A DNA stretch of 58,360 nt from an uncultured Mucilaginibacter sp. (GTDB lineage Bacteria > Bacteroidota > Bacteroidia > Sphingobacteriales > Sphingobacteriaceae): NCBI GenBank assembly GCA_903887275.1, contig CAISPD010000090.1, positions 1-58,360 of the forward strand, given 5' to 3'. Shown piece by piece: positions 8,744 to 18,212 of the stretch. The translations under genes and the position numbers were made by a program. Below the pieces are notes generated by a model. That model was not told the origin of the DNA. It was given only the letters and a program-made list of their open reading frames with translations, and searched no databases. Position 1 is the first letter of the stretch; the number at the start of each line of letters is the position of its first letter.

Positions 8744-9919
8744 ATGACAAAGTCGATCATAATGATATGTATGTTGCTTATCCCCGGCAGCATCTTATCG
8801 CATAAAATCTCTCCTGCCAAAGAAACTGTGGCTGTGCAAACAGAACAGGTCTCAGCAGGCATCATACCCAACAATCCTTTTATTGAAAAGGACCAGAATG
8901 GCGAATACCTGAATTTTGATATCCTGATCAAAAATACAGGCACGCATACGCTTTACCTGGCTACCATCGAGGCATCAGTTATGGATGCTTCTGTAAAACC
9001 AGTATTCCGCCAGTCGATCAATGTAAACGGACAAGGTGCAGGCATTAAAGCCATCGGCAATACTACCTTAAAACCGGGTGAGACCATCGATATCTTTAAT
9101 CCCTTTTTTAATTACCCGCCAGACGTAAAGATCACCTTTTTGCAATACCAGTTTTATTTCGACTATGCCGATTCGCCAAAACAAAAGGAAAGCAATAAAA
9201 AACGTTTGTCAACCGATTTCGACCTGTCGATTAAAAAAATAATAACGCCTAAAGCCTATGTGGCAAAAAACAGTTACAAACTACCACTTAAAGGTAAATT
9301 AGTTGTTATGGACGGTCGCAGTTATTACCCCGGCCAAAGTGTTGGGCCAGCCGGTGTGGCAGAACAATCTGTAAAAGGTGTGGCTCTTAAATCAAACCGG
9401 TATGCATTTGACCTGGGCAGTGCCGATGAAAATGGCAACCTATATAAATCGGACCCATTTTCACGGGACGACTGGTATGCCTTTGGTAAACCGGTTTATG
9501 CGCCTTCAACTGGGATTGTGGTCGACCTGCAAAACACGCTGCCCGACAATGATTTTAAAGGAAAGGCCTTACAATATGCCCGCGTTGCTTCGGATGCAGA
9601 TCCAAACCACTTGGGTAACTATATTATCATAGACCATGGCAACGGGCAGTTCAGCATGCTACAACACCTGGAGCAGGGAAGTATTTTGGTACGGATGGGT
9701 CAATTGGTGCGTACCGGTGAACAAATTGCAAAGATCGGCTTCTCCGGCGACATCACTTTTCCGCACCTGCATTACCGGCTAATGAATAATGCCAAACCAT
9801 TGACTGCAGAAGGTTTGCCTAGCTATTTTGATAATTACAAGCGCTATAGTGGCCGGAGCTTTACCGACCTTAAGCGCGGTCGCATTGATAGTGGCGATAT
9901 TATCGAAACAGACCGATAG
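8744..9919 (+). CDS. M23-family (LytM-fold) peptidase-like exported protein
   Basis: A 391-residue protein with an N-terminal signal peptide (about 19 residues). Residues 20-160 look like a beta-sandwich domain; the M23 domain occupies the second half. PHLHYRL provides the HxH zinc motif and IDHGNGQFSMLQH is the typical preceding strand. The first motif (HxxxD in lysostaphin) reads RYAFD, so the first His ligand is Arg and peptidase activity is doubtful. It may instead bind peptidoglycan or regulate a true hydrolase. It is monocistronic, with 235 bp of AT-rich sequence before it. Confidence 0.8.
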   Translation: MTKSIIMICMLLIPGSILSHKISPAKETVAVQTEQVSAGIIPNNPFIEKDQNGEYLNFDILIKNTGTHTLYLATIEASVMDASVKPVFRQSINVNGQGAGIKAIGNTTLKPGETIDIFNPFFNYPPDVKITFLQYQFYFDYADSPKQKESNKKRLSTDFDLSIKKIITPKAYVAKNSYKLPLKGKLVVMDGRSYYPGQSVGPAGVAEQSVKGVALKSNRYAFDLGSADENGNLYKSDPFSRDDWYAFGKPVYAPSTGIVVDLQNTLPDNDFKGKALQYARVASDADPNHLGNYIIIDHGNGQFSMLQHLEQGSILVRMGQLVRTGEQIAKIGFSGDITFPHLHYRLMNNAKPLTAEGLPSYFDNYKRYSGRSFTDLKRGRIDSGDIIETDR

Positions 9920-10045
9920 CATTATACATTTAAATTTCCTGAAATTTCATCTGCCTTACTATCAGACTGAAGTTTGCTAAAACGATCTGATTTTGTAATT
10001 TTCAACGGCAGCTCGTGTCTAAAAAACAAACTACCTGATCTGTTA

Positions 10046-10690
10046 ATGAAGTTTCAAAAGATTTACCGCCCGGTTATTGCTGTGCTGGCAATAATAATCG
10101 GGTTATACCCGCTGATCTACTATTTTATTGATATGCATGGCGCTGGCCTGCTGGCAAGTAAAACACCCGAATTGCTTTCCAGTAAGCTCTGGCATATCAA
10201 TTTTTACCTGCATATAAGTTTTGGAGGGATAGCGCTGCTTACCGGCTGGACCCAGTTCATAGATCAATGGCGGGTGAATAATCCCAAAAGGCACAGACTG
10301 ATCGGCAAAGTATATATCGCGTCAGTATTGATCAGCAGCATTGCAGGCTTTTACATTGCTCTTTTTGCCACTGGTGGCACCGTCAGCACCCTGGGCTTTA
10401 GCTTACTGGCCCTGGTGTGGCTTTATTCAGGCAACAAAGCTTATTATAGCGCCATTAAAAAGGAATTCCAGATACACCGCAACTGGATGATCCGCAATTA
10501 TGCGCTCACTTTTGCTGCGGTTACATTACGGATCTATCTGCCTTTATCGCAACTGGCCCACATCAACTTTATTGATGCCTACCGTACAATAGCATGGCTC
10601 GCCTGGATTCCCAACCTGATAATTGCAGAGATCATCATCGCCAGAAGCAATAAACCTGATATGGATGATACGCCGGCGAATGGACTATAA
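10046..10690 (+). CDS. DUF2306 integral membrane protein
   Basis: A 214-residue protein with about six hydrophobic segments: near residues 8-28, 52-72, 88-108, 115-135, 150-170 and 180-200. The loops HISFGGIALLTGWTQFI and KRHRLIGKVYI, with conserved His residues, are the hallmark of DUF2306, a family of unknown function thought to resemble haem-binding four-helix membrane proteins. ATG at 10046 was chosen instead of an upstream TTG at 9974 because the preceding 24 residues are polar and do not fit the family's start. Confidence 0.75.
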   Translation: MKFQKIYRPVIAVLAIIIGLYPLIYYFIDMHGAGLLASKTPELLSSKLWHINFYLHISFGGIALLTGWTQFIDQWRVNNPKRHRLIGKVYIASVLISSIAGFYIALFATGGTVSTLGFSLLALVWLYSGNKAYYSAIKKEFQIHRNWMIRNYALTFAAVTLRIYLPLSQLAHINFIDAYRTIAWLAWIPNLIIAEIIIARSNKPDMDDTPANGL

Positions 10691-10723
10691 TAGCCTGCTT
10701 CGAAGCAAAGTTTATAAACCGGA

Positions 10724-11632
10724 TCAGAATTTATAAGTAAGACCCGCGCCAAAAATTTGTTTAACCTGCAACAGCGAGTGTGACGAAGTTACCCCATTGA
10801 TGGTTTCGGCGATCTGCGCATTAGGGTCATTGATCAATTCTATACCAGCATTTACAGTTACCAGCTTATTTACTTTCATGAACAGGTTAACCGAATAGTC
10901 GGCATATATATTGCCGGGGTTTTTGATATAGTTCTCGTAAAGTTTCAGGATATTCTCTAACGAAACATTCTTGGCAATATTAACCTTGTAATAAGCGTCT
11001 AATGAAGAACCAAACTCAAACAAGCCATGGTTACCCGGAGTTACACCAAAAGAACCAATATTAGCCAATGAATCATTCTGCACGATCGTAAATTTAGCTG
11101 CGAACGGAGAAATGTTGATCCTGAAATTATCCGATTTCTTATAAGCAAAACCCGGACCGAGTGTTAAGTATGCAGGCGCAAAAGCTGATGATATCAAAGT
11201 ACGCTTATTTGCGGCATCGTAAGAATAACCTTTGGTAAACTGTGTCTGGAAGTTGGCATAAAAGGTATATAGCCAGTATTGTGCTGCTTTATAACCTAAA
11301 AGGCTATTGAGGATGACACGGTCGTCGTTTTTACGCCAGCCCAAACCGCTTTGCTTGCTCTCGCCATAACCAACTATAACTTTGTTATCCCAGCTCCATT
11401 GTGCTTTTTTATAATCGAAATCATAATCAAACAGCACATTTGCAGCCAATGAATTGACACCACCTGAAGCCCAGTTTGAAAATGAGCTCTGGTTGATCAG
11501 GATTGTGTTCTGACCGTGGATTTTCCATGGAGTATCAGTTTTTGCAGCTGCAGTCGAGGTAGCAGCAGGGGTTTGCGAAAAAGCAGAAAATCCTGCTATT
11601 AATAAGGTGATCAGGAGTAAAGTTCTTTTCAT
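10724..11632 (-). CDS. DUF3078 family, predicted outer-membrane beta-barrel
   Basis: A 302-residue protein with a signal peptide (about 19 residues, ending AFSQ) and then Trp- and Tyr-rich amphipathic strands with alternating polarity. Typical segments are INQSSFSNWASGGVNSLA and WSWDNKVIVGYGESKQ, both standard in DUF3078 proteins of Bacteroidota, and a C-terminal aromatic residue (GLTYKF) as in outer-membrane proteins. The function is unknown. It converges on the DUF2306 gene with a 33-bp gap. Confidence 0.8.
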   Translation of the reverse strand: MKRTLLLITLLIAGFSAFSQTPAATSTAAAKTDTPWKIHGQNTILINQSSFSNWASGGVNSLAANVLFDYDFDYKKAQWSWDNKVIVGYGESKQSGLGWRKNDDRVILNSLLGYKAAQYWLYTFYANFQTQFTKGYSYDAANKRTLISSAFAPAYLTLGPGFAYKKSDNFRINISPFAAKFTIVQNDSLANIGSFGVTPGNHGLFEFGSSLDAYYKVNIAKNVSLENILKLYENYIKNPGNIYADYSVNLFMKVNKLVTVNAGIELINDPNAQIAETINGVTSSHSLLQVKQIFGAGLTYKF

Positions 11633-11735
11633 ATTTGTGATTTTAAGGGGCAGTCAAGTGATTAATAAGCCGCGAAAATAAGTTTTTGCCTCATTTTAAG
11701 CAAATTAGTATACAAATAAGAAAACAGCGAGGCAA

Positions 11736-13274
11736 TTATCTATTGATAAGCGCCAGATGATATTCCTGGATCAAAGCCGGATTTTCGGGGGTAAGCGTAA
11801 AACTAACTTTAATATTTGCCTGCTCACCTTTGATGATAAAATAACCCCTCAACTGGTTTTCGGGCACTACCTCCCCTATCGAAATTATCCTACCGGCCTT
11901 ATCAAATGCAGCATCGGCTTCGCTTTTCAACTGATCGGTAAAATAATCCATAAAAAAGTTCATTGCAAAAATTCCACTGGCTTTAGCTTTGCTCCAGTCC
12001 GGAAGTAGTTTCGCCAACTGATCCTTCCTGAGTGTCAGTATTGCTGAAGGAGGCAACTGCCTTGGGGCGATTCCGGCAAGTCTGATCAGGGTATCAGCAA
12101 CCTGCAAATTCACCGTGCCTGCGTTGGCATAAGTAAGATTGGCAAAACTCACTACGCCTATACCGTATTCAGGATAAATGCTCCATTCGCTGCCAAAGCC
12201 GGGCAAACCACCGGTATGGCCAACGGCTACTGTGCCATCGGCATATTTACGCCAGCGCAAACCATAGCAGTAGGCCGAAGCAAAAGGATACCACCTGCCA
12301 TTTACTGTACGGTAAGTGGTATTTAAGTTGTTAAAATCCCATGGGTATTGCATTTCGCGAACTGAACTTCTTTTAACCGGACCTTTTTCGGCATCATCAC
12401 GTGGAGGCCAGGCCGACAACTGAAATGCCATGTATTTGCTAAAATCTTCAACACTTGTGATCATGCCACCCATTGCACCATAAGAGCCGTCGTGCAGCAT
12501 TGGTTGTTCAACCCATTTTCCATCAAGCCAGCGATAACCGTGAGCCAGCAATTCCTTAGGTACTTTACTGTATTCGTACCAGGTATGATTCATCCCCAGC
12601 GGTTTCAATATAGTTTGCGTAATATATTGTTGGTAGCTTAAACCTGTTACCTTTTTTATAATATAGCCCAATGTGGCAAAGCCCAGGTTACTATACTCAT
12701 AACCCAATGCAGGATCATTAGAGAATGATATACCCTTTTTATAAAGATCGATAAGTTGCTGATCCGTATTGGCCAGTTGCCGGTCGCCCCATGGATTATC
12801 CTCCGGAAAGCCCGCAGTATGCGTAAGCAGGTTGCGTATTGTAATAGGCGGAGCATCCTTCGTGAGCCCTTTCATATTGCGTGCTTCCGGGATGTAATGA
12901 TATAACGGATCATCAAGGCGCAGCCTACCTTCATCGCGTAGTTTTAAAATAGCCAGGGCAGTAAAACTTTTACTCATGGAGGCTATACGGAAGGCAGAAT
13001 TTTGATCGGCAAGCGACTTATTTTGCAATTCTAAAAATCCCGAGCCACCAAAATGAACGAGTTTGCCATCCACAACAATACCATAAACCAATCCTGGAAA
13101 ATGGTTTTTATCGGCATAGTCCTTGTAAATTTTATCGATGACGTCGTAAGTAGCTTCTATCCTTTTCAACCGGTCAGGGTCTGTAAAAACAGCCGGTTTG
13201 TACGACTGGCCAAGGCTTAACAATGCTAAACTTTGTGCTACAAGAATTAAAAGAATATTTTTTTTCATTTTCAA
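11736..13274 (-). CDS. Secreted serine hydrolase, beta-lactamase/class C PBP family
   Basis: A 512-residue protein with a signal peptide of about 23 residues. The nucleophile motif SxxK is Ser99-Met-Ser-Lys102 and the tyrosine motif appears in YEYSNLGF. The third motif is probably HTGGLPGFGSE, as in the esterase and D-aminopeptidase branches of the family. About 120 residues beyond the catalytic domain form a lipocalin-like tail. It likely hydrolyses an ester or D-amino-acid peptide in the periplasm; beta-lactam resistance is not implied. Two starts (13274, 13268) are possible. Confidence 0.85.
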   Translation of the reverse strand: MKMKKNILLILVAQSLALLSLGQSYKPAVFTDPDRLKRIEATYDVIDKIYKDYADKNHFPGLVYGIVVDGKLVHFGGSGFLELQNKSLADQNSAFRIASMSKSFTALAILKLRDEGRLRLDDPLYHYIPEARNMKGLTKDAPPITIRNLLTHTAGFPEDNPWGDRQLANTDQQLIDLYKKGISFSNDPALGYEYSNLGFATLGYIIKKVTGLSYQQYITQTILKPLGMNHTWYEYSKVPKELLAHGYRWLDGKWVEQPMLHDGSYGAMGGMITSVEDFSKYMAFQLSAWPPRDDAEKGPVKRSSVREMQYPWDFNNLNTTYRTVNGRWYPFASAYCYGLRWRKYADGTVAVGHTGGLPGFGSEWSIYPEYGIGVVSFANLTYANAGTVNLQVADTLIRLAGIAPRQLPPSAILTLRKDQLAKLLPDWSKAKASGIFAMNFFMDYFTDQLKSEADAAFDKAGRIISIGEVVPENQLRGYFIIKGEQANIKVSFTLTPENPALIQEYHLALINR

Positions 13275-13321
13275 AGAATTGAATGGTGATTTAAACCGTC
13301 TTTTTAAGGTATAACCGAAAA

Positions 13322-13963
13322 TTAGCTAAGCGACAGAAAGTAATTGGTAAGATCAGTAAAATTATCAAAGCGCAGGTCGTGATCATCGGTCATACCAAAG
13401 CCATAACTCACAAATACGAAAGGAACACCAGCCAACCTGCTCTGTTCACCGTCACCTTCGGTATCACCAACATATACCGGCGATTGCAGTCCATGCCGGT
13501 CTATCAATAATTTGATATTATGATGCTTAGGCATATAATTGGTACCATAGGCAATTTCATCAATAATATGTTCGTCTATACCGGCCCAGTCGATAAATAG
13601 TCTGATGATACCAACAGCGCAGTTGCTTACAATGTACAGGGGATATTTTGCTGCAAGTTTTTGCAGACCTTCTTTGACACCTTCGTATAAGATACCACCG
13701 TTTTTGGGCAATATTTCACGTCGCAGTTCATTTACCCTCGCGTAAATACTCAGGCGCTTTTGTTCATCAAAATCGGGCATGATGGCCGCATGAACTTTTT
13801 TCCCTTCCCAGCCAACCATTTTTGCCAGTTCATTACGATCGACATGGATATCAATACCAAGCTCTCTGAATACGATATTCCACGATTCGGTATAAGTATC
13901 TACAGCATCCCAAAGGGTACCATCCATATCAAAAATAATGCTGTCAGGCTTTAAATGTGTCAT
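13322..13963 (-). CDS. HAD-superfamily hydrolase, phosphoglycolate-phosphatase-like
   Basis: A 213-residue cytosolic enzyme. Motif I is FDMDGTLWD with Asp12 and Asp14; motif II is the Ser of YIVSNC; motif IV is VYVGDTEGD. The alpha-helical cap follows motif I. It is clearly paralogous to the protein at 31506-32159: both share DSIIFD.DGTLWD, LYIVSNC, SPVYVGDT.GD and FVSYGFG-type ends. The substrate is unknown. Confidence 0.88.
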   Translation of the reverse strand: MTHLKPDSIIFDMDGTLWDAVDTYTESWNIVFRELGIDIHVDRNELAKMVGWEGKKVHAAIMPDFDEQKRLSIYARVNELRREILPKNGGILYEGVKEGLQKLAAKYPLYIVSNCAVGIIRLFIDWAGIDEHIIDEIAYGTNYMPKHHNIKLLIDRHGLQSPVYVGDTEGDGEQSRLAGVPFVFVSYGFGMTDDHDLRFDNFTDLTNYFLSLS

Positions 13964-14056
13964 TTTAACGCTTTTCGTAAATATGGAAATAATCCACGTG
14001 TATTTTTTTAAAATTTTTCATTAATTATTCATGATAAATTCACAAATTTGCAGTGA

Positions 14057-14136
14057 TAAGGTTTAGGTTTGGTCCGAATTAGCGAGTAAGACGGGCCACT
14101 ATATCCCCCGCCTCCCGGTGGGGGATTATTTTTTTT
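14057..14136 (+). ncRNA. Candidate small RNA or leader with terminator
   Basis: No ORF is present. A near-consensus -7 box CAAATTTG (14043-14050), or the perfect TAGGTTTG at 14064-14071, would start a transcript of 50-80 nt that ends at a strong terminator (14103-14136). DUF983 starts 98 bp further on, so it may instead be an attenuated leader of that gene. The start is approximate and depends on which box is used. Confidence 0.4.
14103..14136 (+). terminator. Strong intrinsic terminator with no upstream gene
   Basis: ATCCCCCGCC pairs with GGTGGGGGAT (10 bp, one G-T pair) around a TCCC loop, followed by an eight-T run. The only gene to the left is on the other strand, so this terminator must serve a short transcript. 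Confidence 0.8.
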
Positions 14137-14234
14137 AATGGGCTTTATCCTTTCAATTATAAATCTGCCTGCAGCAGCAATTTCCCTTAAAAATTCTCAT
14201 TTTTGTCCCATTCAATTCAATCCGCAATACGCCA

Positions 14235-14663
14235 ATGTCGTCCAAAGAAAATACTGCTGAATTAAAGCCGGTTTCCGAGCTAAACGCAGCTTTTCATGCC
14301 AAATGCCCAAAATGTCGCAAGGGAGATATGTTTCAAAAAACACCTTTAGGATTTCTGAAACAAAAGATGAATACCAAATGCCCGTATTGTAATTTTCAAT
14401 TTGAAATTGAGCCCGGCTATTTTTATGTGGCCATGTTTGTAAGCTATGGCATGGTGGTAGCCGAAATGGTAACCCTGGCCATTGGCACCTATATCCTCAC
14501 CTCGTCTGAATCACCATGGCTGTACCTCGGTGTGCTGTTGGGCGTAGCCTTACTCTTGTCGCCATTCAACTACCGGTATTCGCGGGTTATATTATTGTTC
14601 TGGCTCACCCCAAACCTGCACTTCGACCCAAAAAAGGCTGAGAAACCCTTTAGCGAACTTTAA
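14235..14663 (+). CDS. DUF983 membrane protein with zinc-ribbon
   Basis: A 142-residue protein. Four cysteines in two knuckles, Cys24/Cys27 (CPKC) and Cys49/Cys52 (CPYC), form a likely zinc ribbon. Two transmembrane segments follow, roughly 65-88 and 95-118. This architecture defines DUF983, whose function is unknown. It is preceded by a possible small RNA or attenuator and converges on the DUF2723 gene. Confidence 0.85.
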   Translation: MSSKENTAELKPVSELNAAFHAKCPKCRKGDMFQKTPLGFLKQKMNTKCPYCNFQFEIEPGYFYVAMFVSYGMVVAEMVTLAIGTYILTSSESPWLYLGVLLGVALLLSPFNYRYSRVILLFWLTPNLHFDPKKAEKPFSEL

Positions 14664-14674
14664 GTAGTTTTTAT

Positions 14675-14709
14675 AAAAAAAAAGCGACAGGTTTAAAAAC
14701 CTGTCGCTT
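14675..14709 (-). terminator. Terminator of the DUF2723 gene
   Basis: A perfect 13-bp stem AAGCGACAGGTTT/AAACCTGTCGCTT with a 2-nt loop is followed, reading leftward, by nine T residues. It sits 22 bp after the stop codon of the leftward gene and may also stop the DUF983 transcript from the other side. Confidence 0.9.
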
Positions 14710-14730
14710 GCTTATATCTTAAAATATTAA

Positions 14731-17700
14731 TTATTGTTTAGGTGCAGGACCCATTAAACTGGCAAACTTTGTTTCGTAATCTTTGAAGTGATTTTGCAGC
14801 TTATCGGCAATTGCGGTTTGATGATTGTCGCGCGCCAGATCACTCAATTGCTTCAAAATATACAAGCCTATCTGTACCGTATGCGGGTCGACACTATCTG
14901 AATGGTCTGCTAATAAGCTGTTGTTATATTCCAACTGGTCGGTAACATAAGCATCTATGCTGTTGGCATATTTATTCGCTAAAACTACATCATTCAAATT
15001 GTAAGCATTTACAACCAGGTAATACTTATTTCTGGCGATGTCGATATATGGATAGATATCAGGCATCTCCTGATCATATTTATGAAGAATTTTCAGGGCT
15101 TTATCCTTTTCGCCGGCTAAAGACAGGTTTTGCGCCAGATTTAACACAGTAGAAGTAATAACAGGGTAAAACATGGTGGTCGACTCCGGATCAAGGTATT
15201 TAGCGGTTTTGTAATTCCCCCATTTAAACTTGGTCATCAATGTATTGTACATTACGTCATTATTTGTTTTACCCAACTGGTCGCGCGATGCAGTGTCAGG
15301 TTTAAATGGCAGCAAGCGGTAGGTAAAGCCTTCTTTATACAGGTAAGGCTGCAGCCCCATCATATTTTCAGAGCCTACAGTAATTGTAAAACAAATAGGG
15401 CGTTTCCAGTTGTTGTGCGCCATGATGTCCATGAATGCCAACTGATCCTTGGTAATAAAATTTGGTGTTATTTTCCACCTCATGGTATCAGCCAGACGGC
15501 TCCGGTCTGATTCAGGAACCAGGCCGTTTTTAATTACAGAATCGGCATTTACCGTAAGTTTAAAGCTTTTGGTTGGCAGGTAATTAACTGCTGTCCCATC
15601 CGGTAATTGTGCCTGCGCCTCTTTGTTATCGGATGTAATAAAATCAAAAACATCTTTAACATCGGTATAACCCGGTAATTTCTTATCGAAAAACTGAATT
15701 GCATCCCTTACACCTTCTTCATATTTTTCATAAGGCATGGTGATGGGCAGCGGTTCAGATTCATTCATCTTTTTCTGCATCTGATGAATATACCAATCGC
15801 CGCTAAACAAGCTCAGGTTTACTATACGTACATCGGGCCTTATGCCTTCTACTTCCTGATCGTACCAAAGCGAATAAGTATCGTTATCGCCATAGGTGAA
15901 TAGTATAGCATTTTCAGGGCATGATATCAGGTAATTGTAAGCCATATCATGCGGCGTAAGTTTGGTTGAACGGTCGTGCGCCAGATGTTCTTTCGAATAA
16001 ACCAACACCGGCAATAAAAGGCAAACCAGCGTTGCCACTGTTGCTGCCGTTTTGCCGCTGAGGAACTTTTTAAGTAAGTCGCCCAAAGCAATGGCTCCTA
16101 TGCCGATCCATATTGCAAAAGCATAAAAAGATCCAACATAAGAGTAATCCCTTTCGCGGGGTTGTACACTTGGCTGATTAACATAAACTACAATAGCTAA
16201 ACCTGTAAAGAACCAAAGCAGGGCCACGATAAGCGCATCGCGCTGATTTTTTTGGAAATGATAGATCAATCCAATGATACCTAAAATTAATGGCAAGGCA
16301 TATAAAGGGGTATAGGCATTGTAAGCATACATCGGCGTTTTTTCATCGCGGTTTACCAAAGTTTTAGGCAAATGACGGCTACCGTCAAAAAGACCGCTGG
16401 TCCAGTCGCCATCCACATATCCGTAAAAATGGCCCATTTGCTGCTGACCATCCAATTGGTTGGTTCGGCCAACAAAATTCCATAGGAAGTACCTGAAATA
16501 CATTTGCCCCATTTGCCAGCTTAGCATCCATTGCAGGTTATTGCTAAAGGTTGGAGAATCATTATCGCCCATCCTGAGCCATTGTTTGTAAAACTGGGCG
16601 TCCTGCTCATAACTGCCATCGGTATTGTCGGTATTATACATCCGGGGCAGAATAGTAGTATGGTCATATTCATAGTTGGTGCGGCGACCAGCATTTTCGT
16701 ATTGCGTTTTGCCTTTACGATAAATTGTACTGCCAGGCGATGTTATGGCGTTGCCGTCGGCATCACGCTTTACTTTGGCATCAAAATAAGGACCGAACAA
16801 CAAAGGTGTTTCACCATATTGTATACGATTCAAATAACCGTACAAAATGAAAGCGTTGTCGGGGTGCGAGTTATCCAGATTAGTACCGGCAGTTGCGCGG
16901 ATAGGGATATAAGCGAATGAGCTATAGCCGAAATAGATAAAGGCAATACATAAAAAAGCCAGGTTCAATGCTGGTTTGGCAAGTTTATGGCTCCAGTAAA
17001 CACCTAATACGATAAGACTGATGAGTATCAAAAAGAAAACAATAGCTCCAGTGCCAAAACCAAGACCTAAAACATTGGTAAAGAAAAGATCGAAATAGGC
17101 TGCAAATTGTACGGTATAGCCTCTGATTCCATATTGTACCAGAACCAATATCAATACCGAAACCAGGAAGGCCCCAAAAGCACGCCCCGAGGTAACCACC
17201 TTTGCACGGCGGAAGTAGTAAACCAGCACTACTGCAGGTATGGTAAGTAAGTTAAGTAAGTGTATACCAATTGATAGACCGATAACATAAGCGATAAATA
17301 CGATCCATTTATCGGCGCCGGGTTCATCAGCATGGGCATCCCATTTTAATATTGCCCAGAATACGATAGCCGTGCATAAAGAAGATAATGCGAATACGAT
17401 GGTTTCAACCGCCGAGAACCAGAAGGTATCGGTAAAAGTAAAGGTTAAAGCCCCAACCAAACCGCCTCCCATGATCAAAATGAGTTTAGTGGGATCAGGC
17501 TGTTCGCCTTTATTCACTAAAAGCTTTTTCGCCAAGGCGGTAATTGTCCAAAAAAGAAACATGATAGTTGCGCCACTGGCCAATGCCGAACCGGCGTTGG
17601 TGAAGAATGGCACTTTGGTTTTATCGCCTAAAGAGAACAGGGAGAAAAACTTTCCCAGCATAGCAAACAGTGGATAACCTGGCTGGTGAGCTACCTGCAA

Positions 17701-17832
17701 GCGATAGGCACAGGAAATAAATTCACCGCAATCCCAAAAACTAACCGAGGGTTCAAGCGTGCTGATATACGTAATTGATGCGATGACAAAGCAAAGCCAT
17801 CCTAAAAGATTATTGGTTTTTTTATATTCCAT
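14731..17832 (-). CDS. DUF2723 multi-spanning membrane protein (GT-C-like)
   Basis: A 1033-residue protein. The first 580 residues hold about 12 transmembrane segments and include, near the N terminus, SFWDCGEFISCAYRLQVAHQPGYPLF; the early acidic DCGE pair fits the catalytic loop of GT-C glycosyltransferases such as PMT/ArnT. The C-terminal 430 residues are soluble and probably periplasmic, ending in helical repeats like TPRs. DUF2723 proteins in Bacteroidota are expected to use polyprenyl-linked sugars, but the acceptor is not known. It is monocistronic with its own terminator. Confidence 0.85.
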   Translation of the reverse strand: MEYKKTNNLLGWLCFVIASITYISTLEPSVSFWDCGEFISCAYRLQVAHQPGYPLFAMLGKFFSLFSLGDKTKVPFFTNAGSALASGATIMFLFWTITALAKKLLVNKGEQPDPTKLILIMGGGLVGALTFTFTDTFWFSAVETIVFALSSLCTAIVFWAILKWDAHADEPGADKWIVFIAYVIGLSIGIHLLNLLTIPAVVLVYYFRRAKVVTSGRAFGAFLVSVLILVLVQYGIRGYTVQFAAYFDLFFTNVLGLGFGTGAIVFFLILISLIVLGVYWSHKLAKPALNLAFLCIAFIYFGYSSFAYIPIRATAGTNLDNSHPDNAFILYGYLNRIQYGETPLLFGPYFDAKVKRDADGNAITSPGSTIYRKGKTQYENAGRRTNYEYDHTTILPRMYNTDNTDGSYEQDAQFYKQWLRMGDNDSPTFSNNLQWMLSWQMGQMYFRYFLWNFVGRTNQLDGQQQMGHFYGYVDGDWTSGLFDGSRHLPKTLVNRDEKTPMYAYNAYTPLYALPLILGIIGLIYHFQKNQRDALIVALLWFFTGLAIVVYVNQPSVQPRERDYSYVGSFYAFAIWIGIGAIALGDLLKKFLSGKTAATVATLVCLLLPVLVYSKEHLAHDRSTKLTPHDMAYNYLISCPENAILFTYGDNDTYSLWYDQEVEGIRPDVRIVNLSLFSGDWYIHQMQKKMNESEPLPITMPYEKYEEGVRDAIQFFDKKLPGYTDVKDVFDFITSDNKEAQAQLPDGTAVNYLPTKSFKLTVNADSVIKNGLVPESDRSRLADTMRWKITPNFITKDQLAFMDIMAHNNWKRPICFTITVGSENMMGLQPYLYKEGFTYRLLPFKPDTASRDQLGKTNNDVMYNTLMTKFKWGNYKTAKYLDPESTTMFYPVITSTVLNLAQNLSLAGEKDKALKILHKYDQEMPDIYPYIDIARNKYYLVVNAYNLNDVVLANKYANSIDAYVTDQLEYNNSLLADHSDSVDPHTVQIGLYILKQLSDLARDNHQTAIADKLQNHFKDYETKFASLMGPAPKQ

Positions 17833-17934
17833 GGGATACCAGGTATTGGTTTGGAGCGGGCAAATATCCGCTTTTATCGTTTAATATTTTATTGCTTAAC
17901 AACTTTTAACAAAGAGCTTCGAAATTAGGAAAAA

Positions 17935-17960
17935 AGTCCGGGAGTCCGAAAGTCTGGAAG
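17935..17960. repeat. Short 8-bp tandem repeat
   Basis: AGTCCGGG, AGTCCGAA and AGTCTGGA follow one another without gap. The 380-bp region 17833-18212 around it contains no ORF I trust; it also has a near-palindrome GCGGATATTCGC. Confidence 0.6.
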
Positions 17961-18212
17961 TGCCGATTTATTGGTTTGGCAGCTAGCCTGAATAGCGGAT
18001 ATTCGCAATAGTGACAGTACAACCATCGGCGAAGGTTATTGTATATAAAAAAATACATGGAGCGTAGGTATAATTTTTTCAATACCTAAATATCAATGCT
18101 TTTTGTATTTATTGGTTATCAAACCCTCGGGTTTAACATCTTTTAACAATAATTAACTATTCAAAAAGCATAACAGCGTTAATTGTACCCTGCATTTACA
18201 AAATGTGATCGA

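Noticed and set aside
11736-13274. Beta-lactam resistance gene
   Set aside because: The SxxK/YxN family is broad, with esterases and peptidases; the long tail and third motif do not fit class C beta-lactamases.
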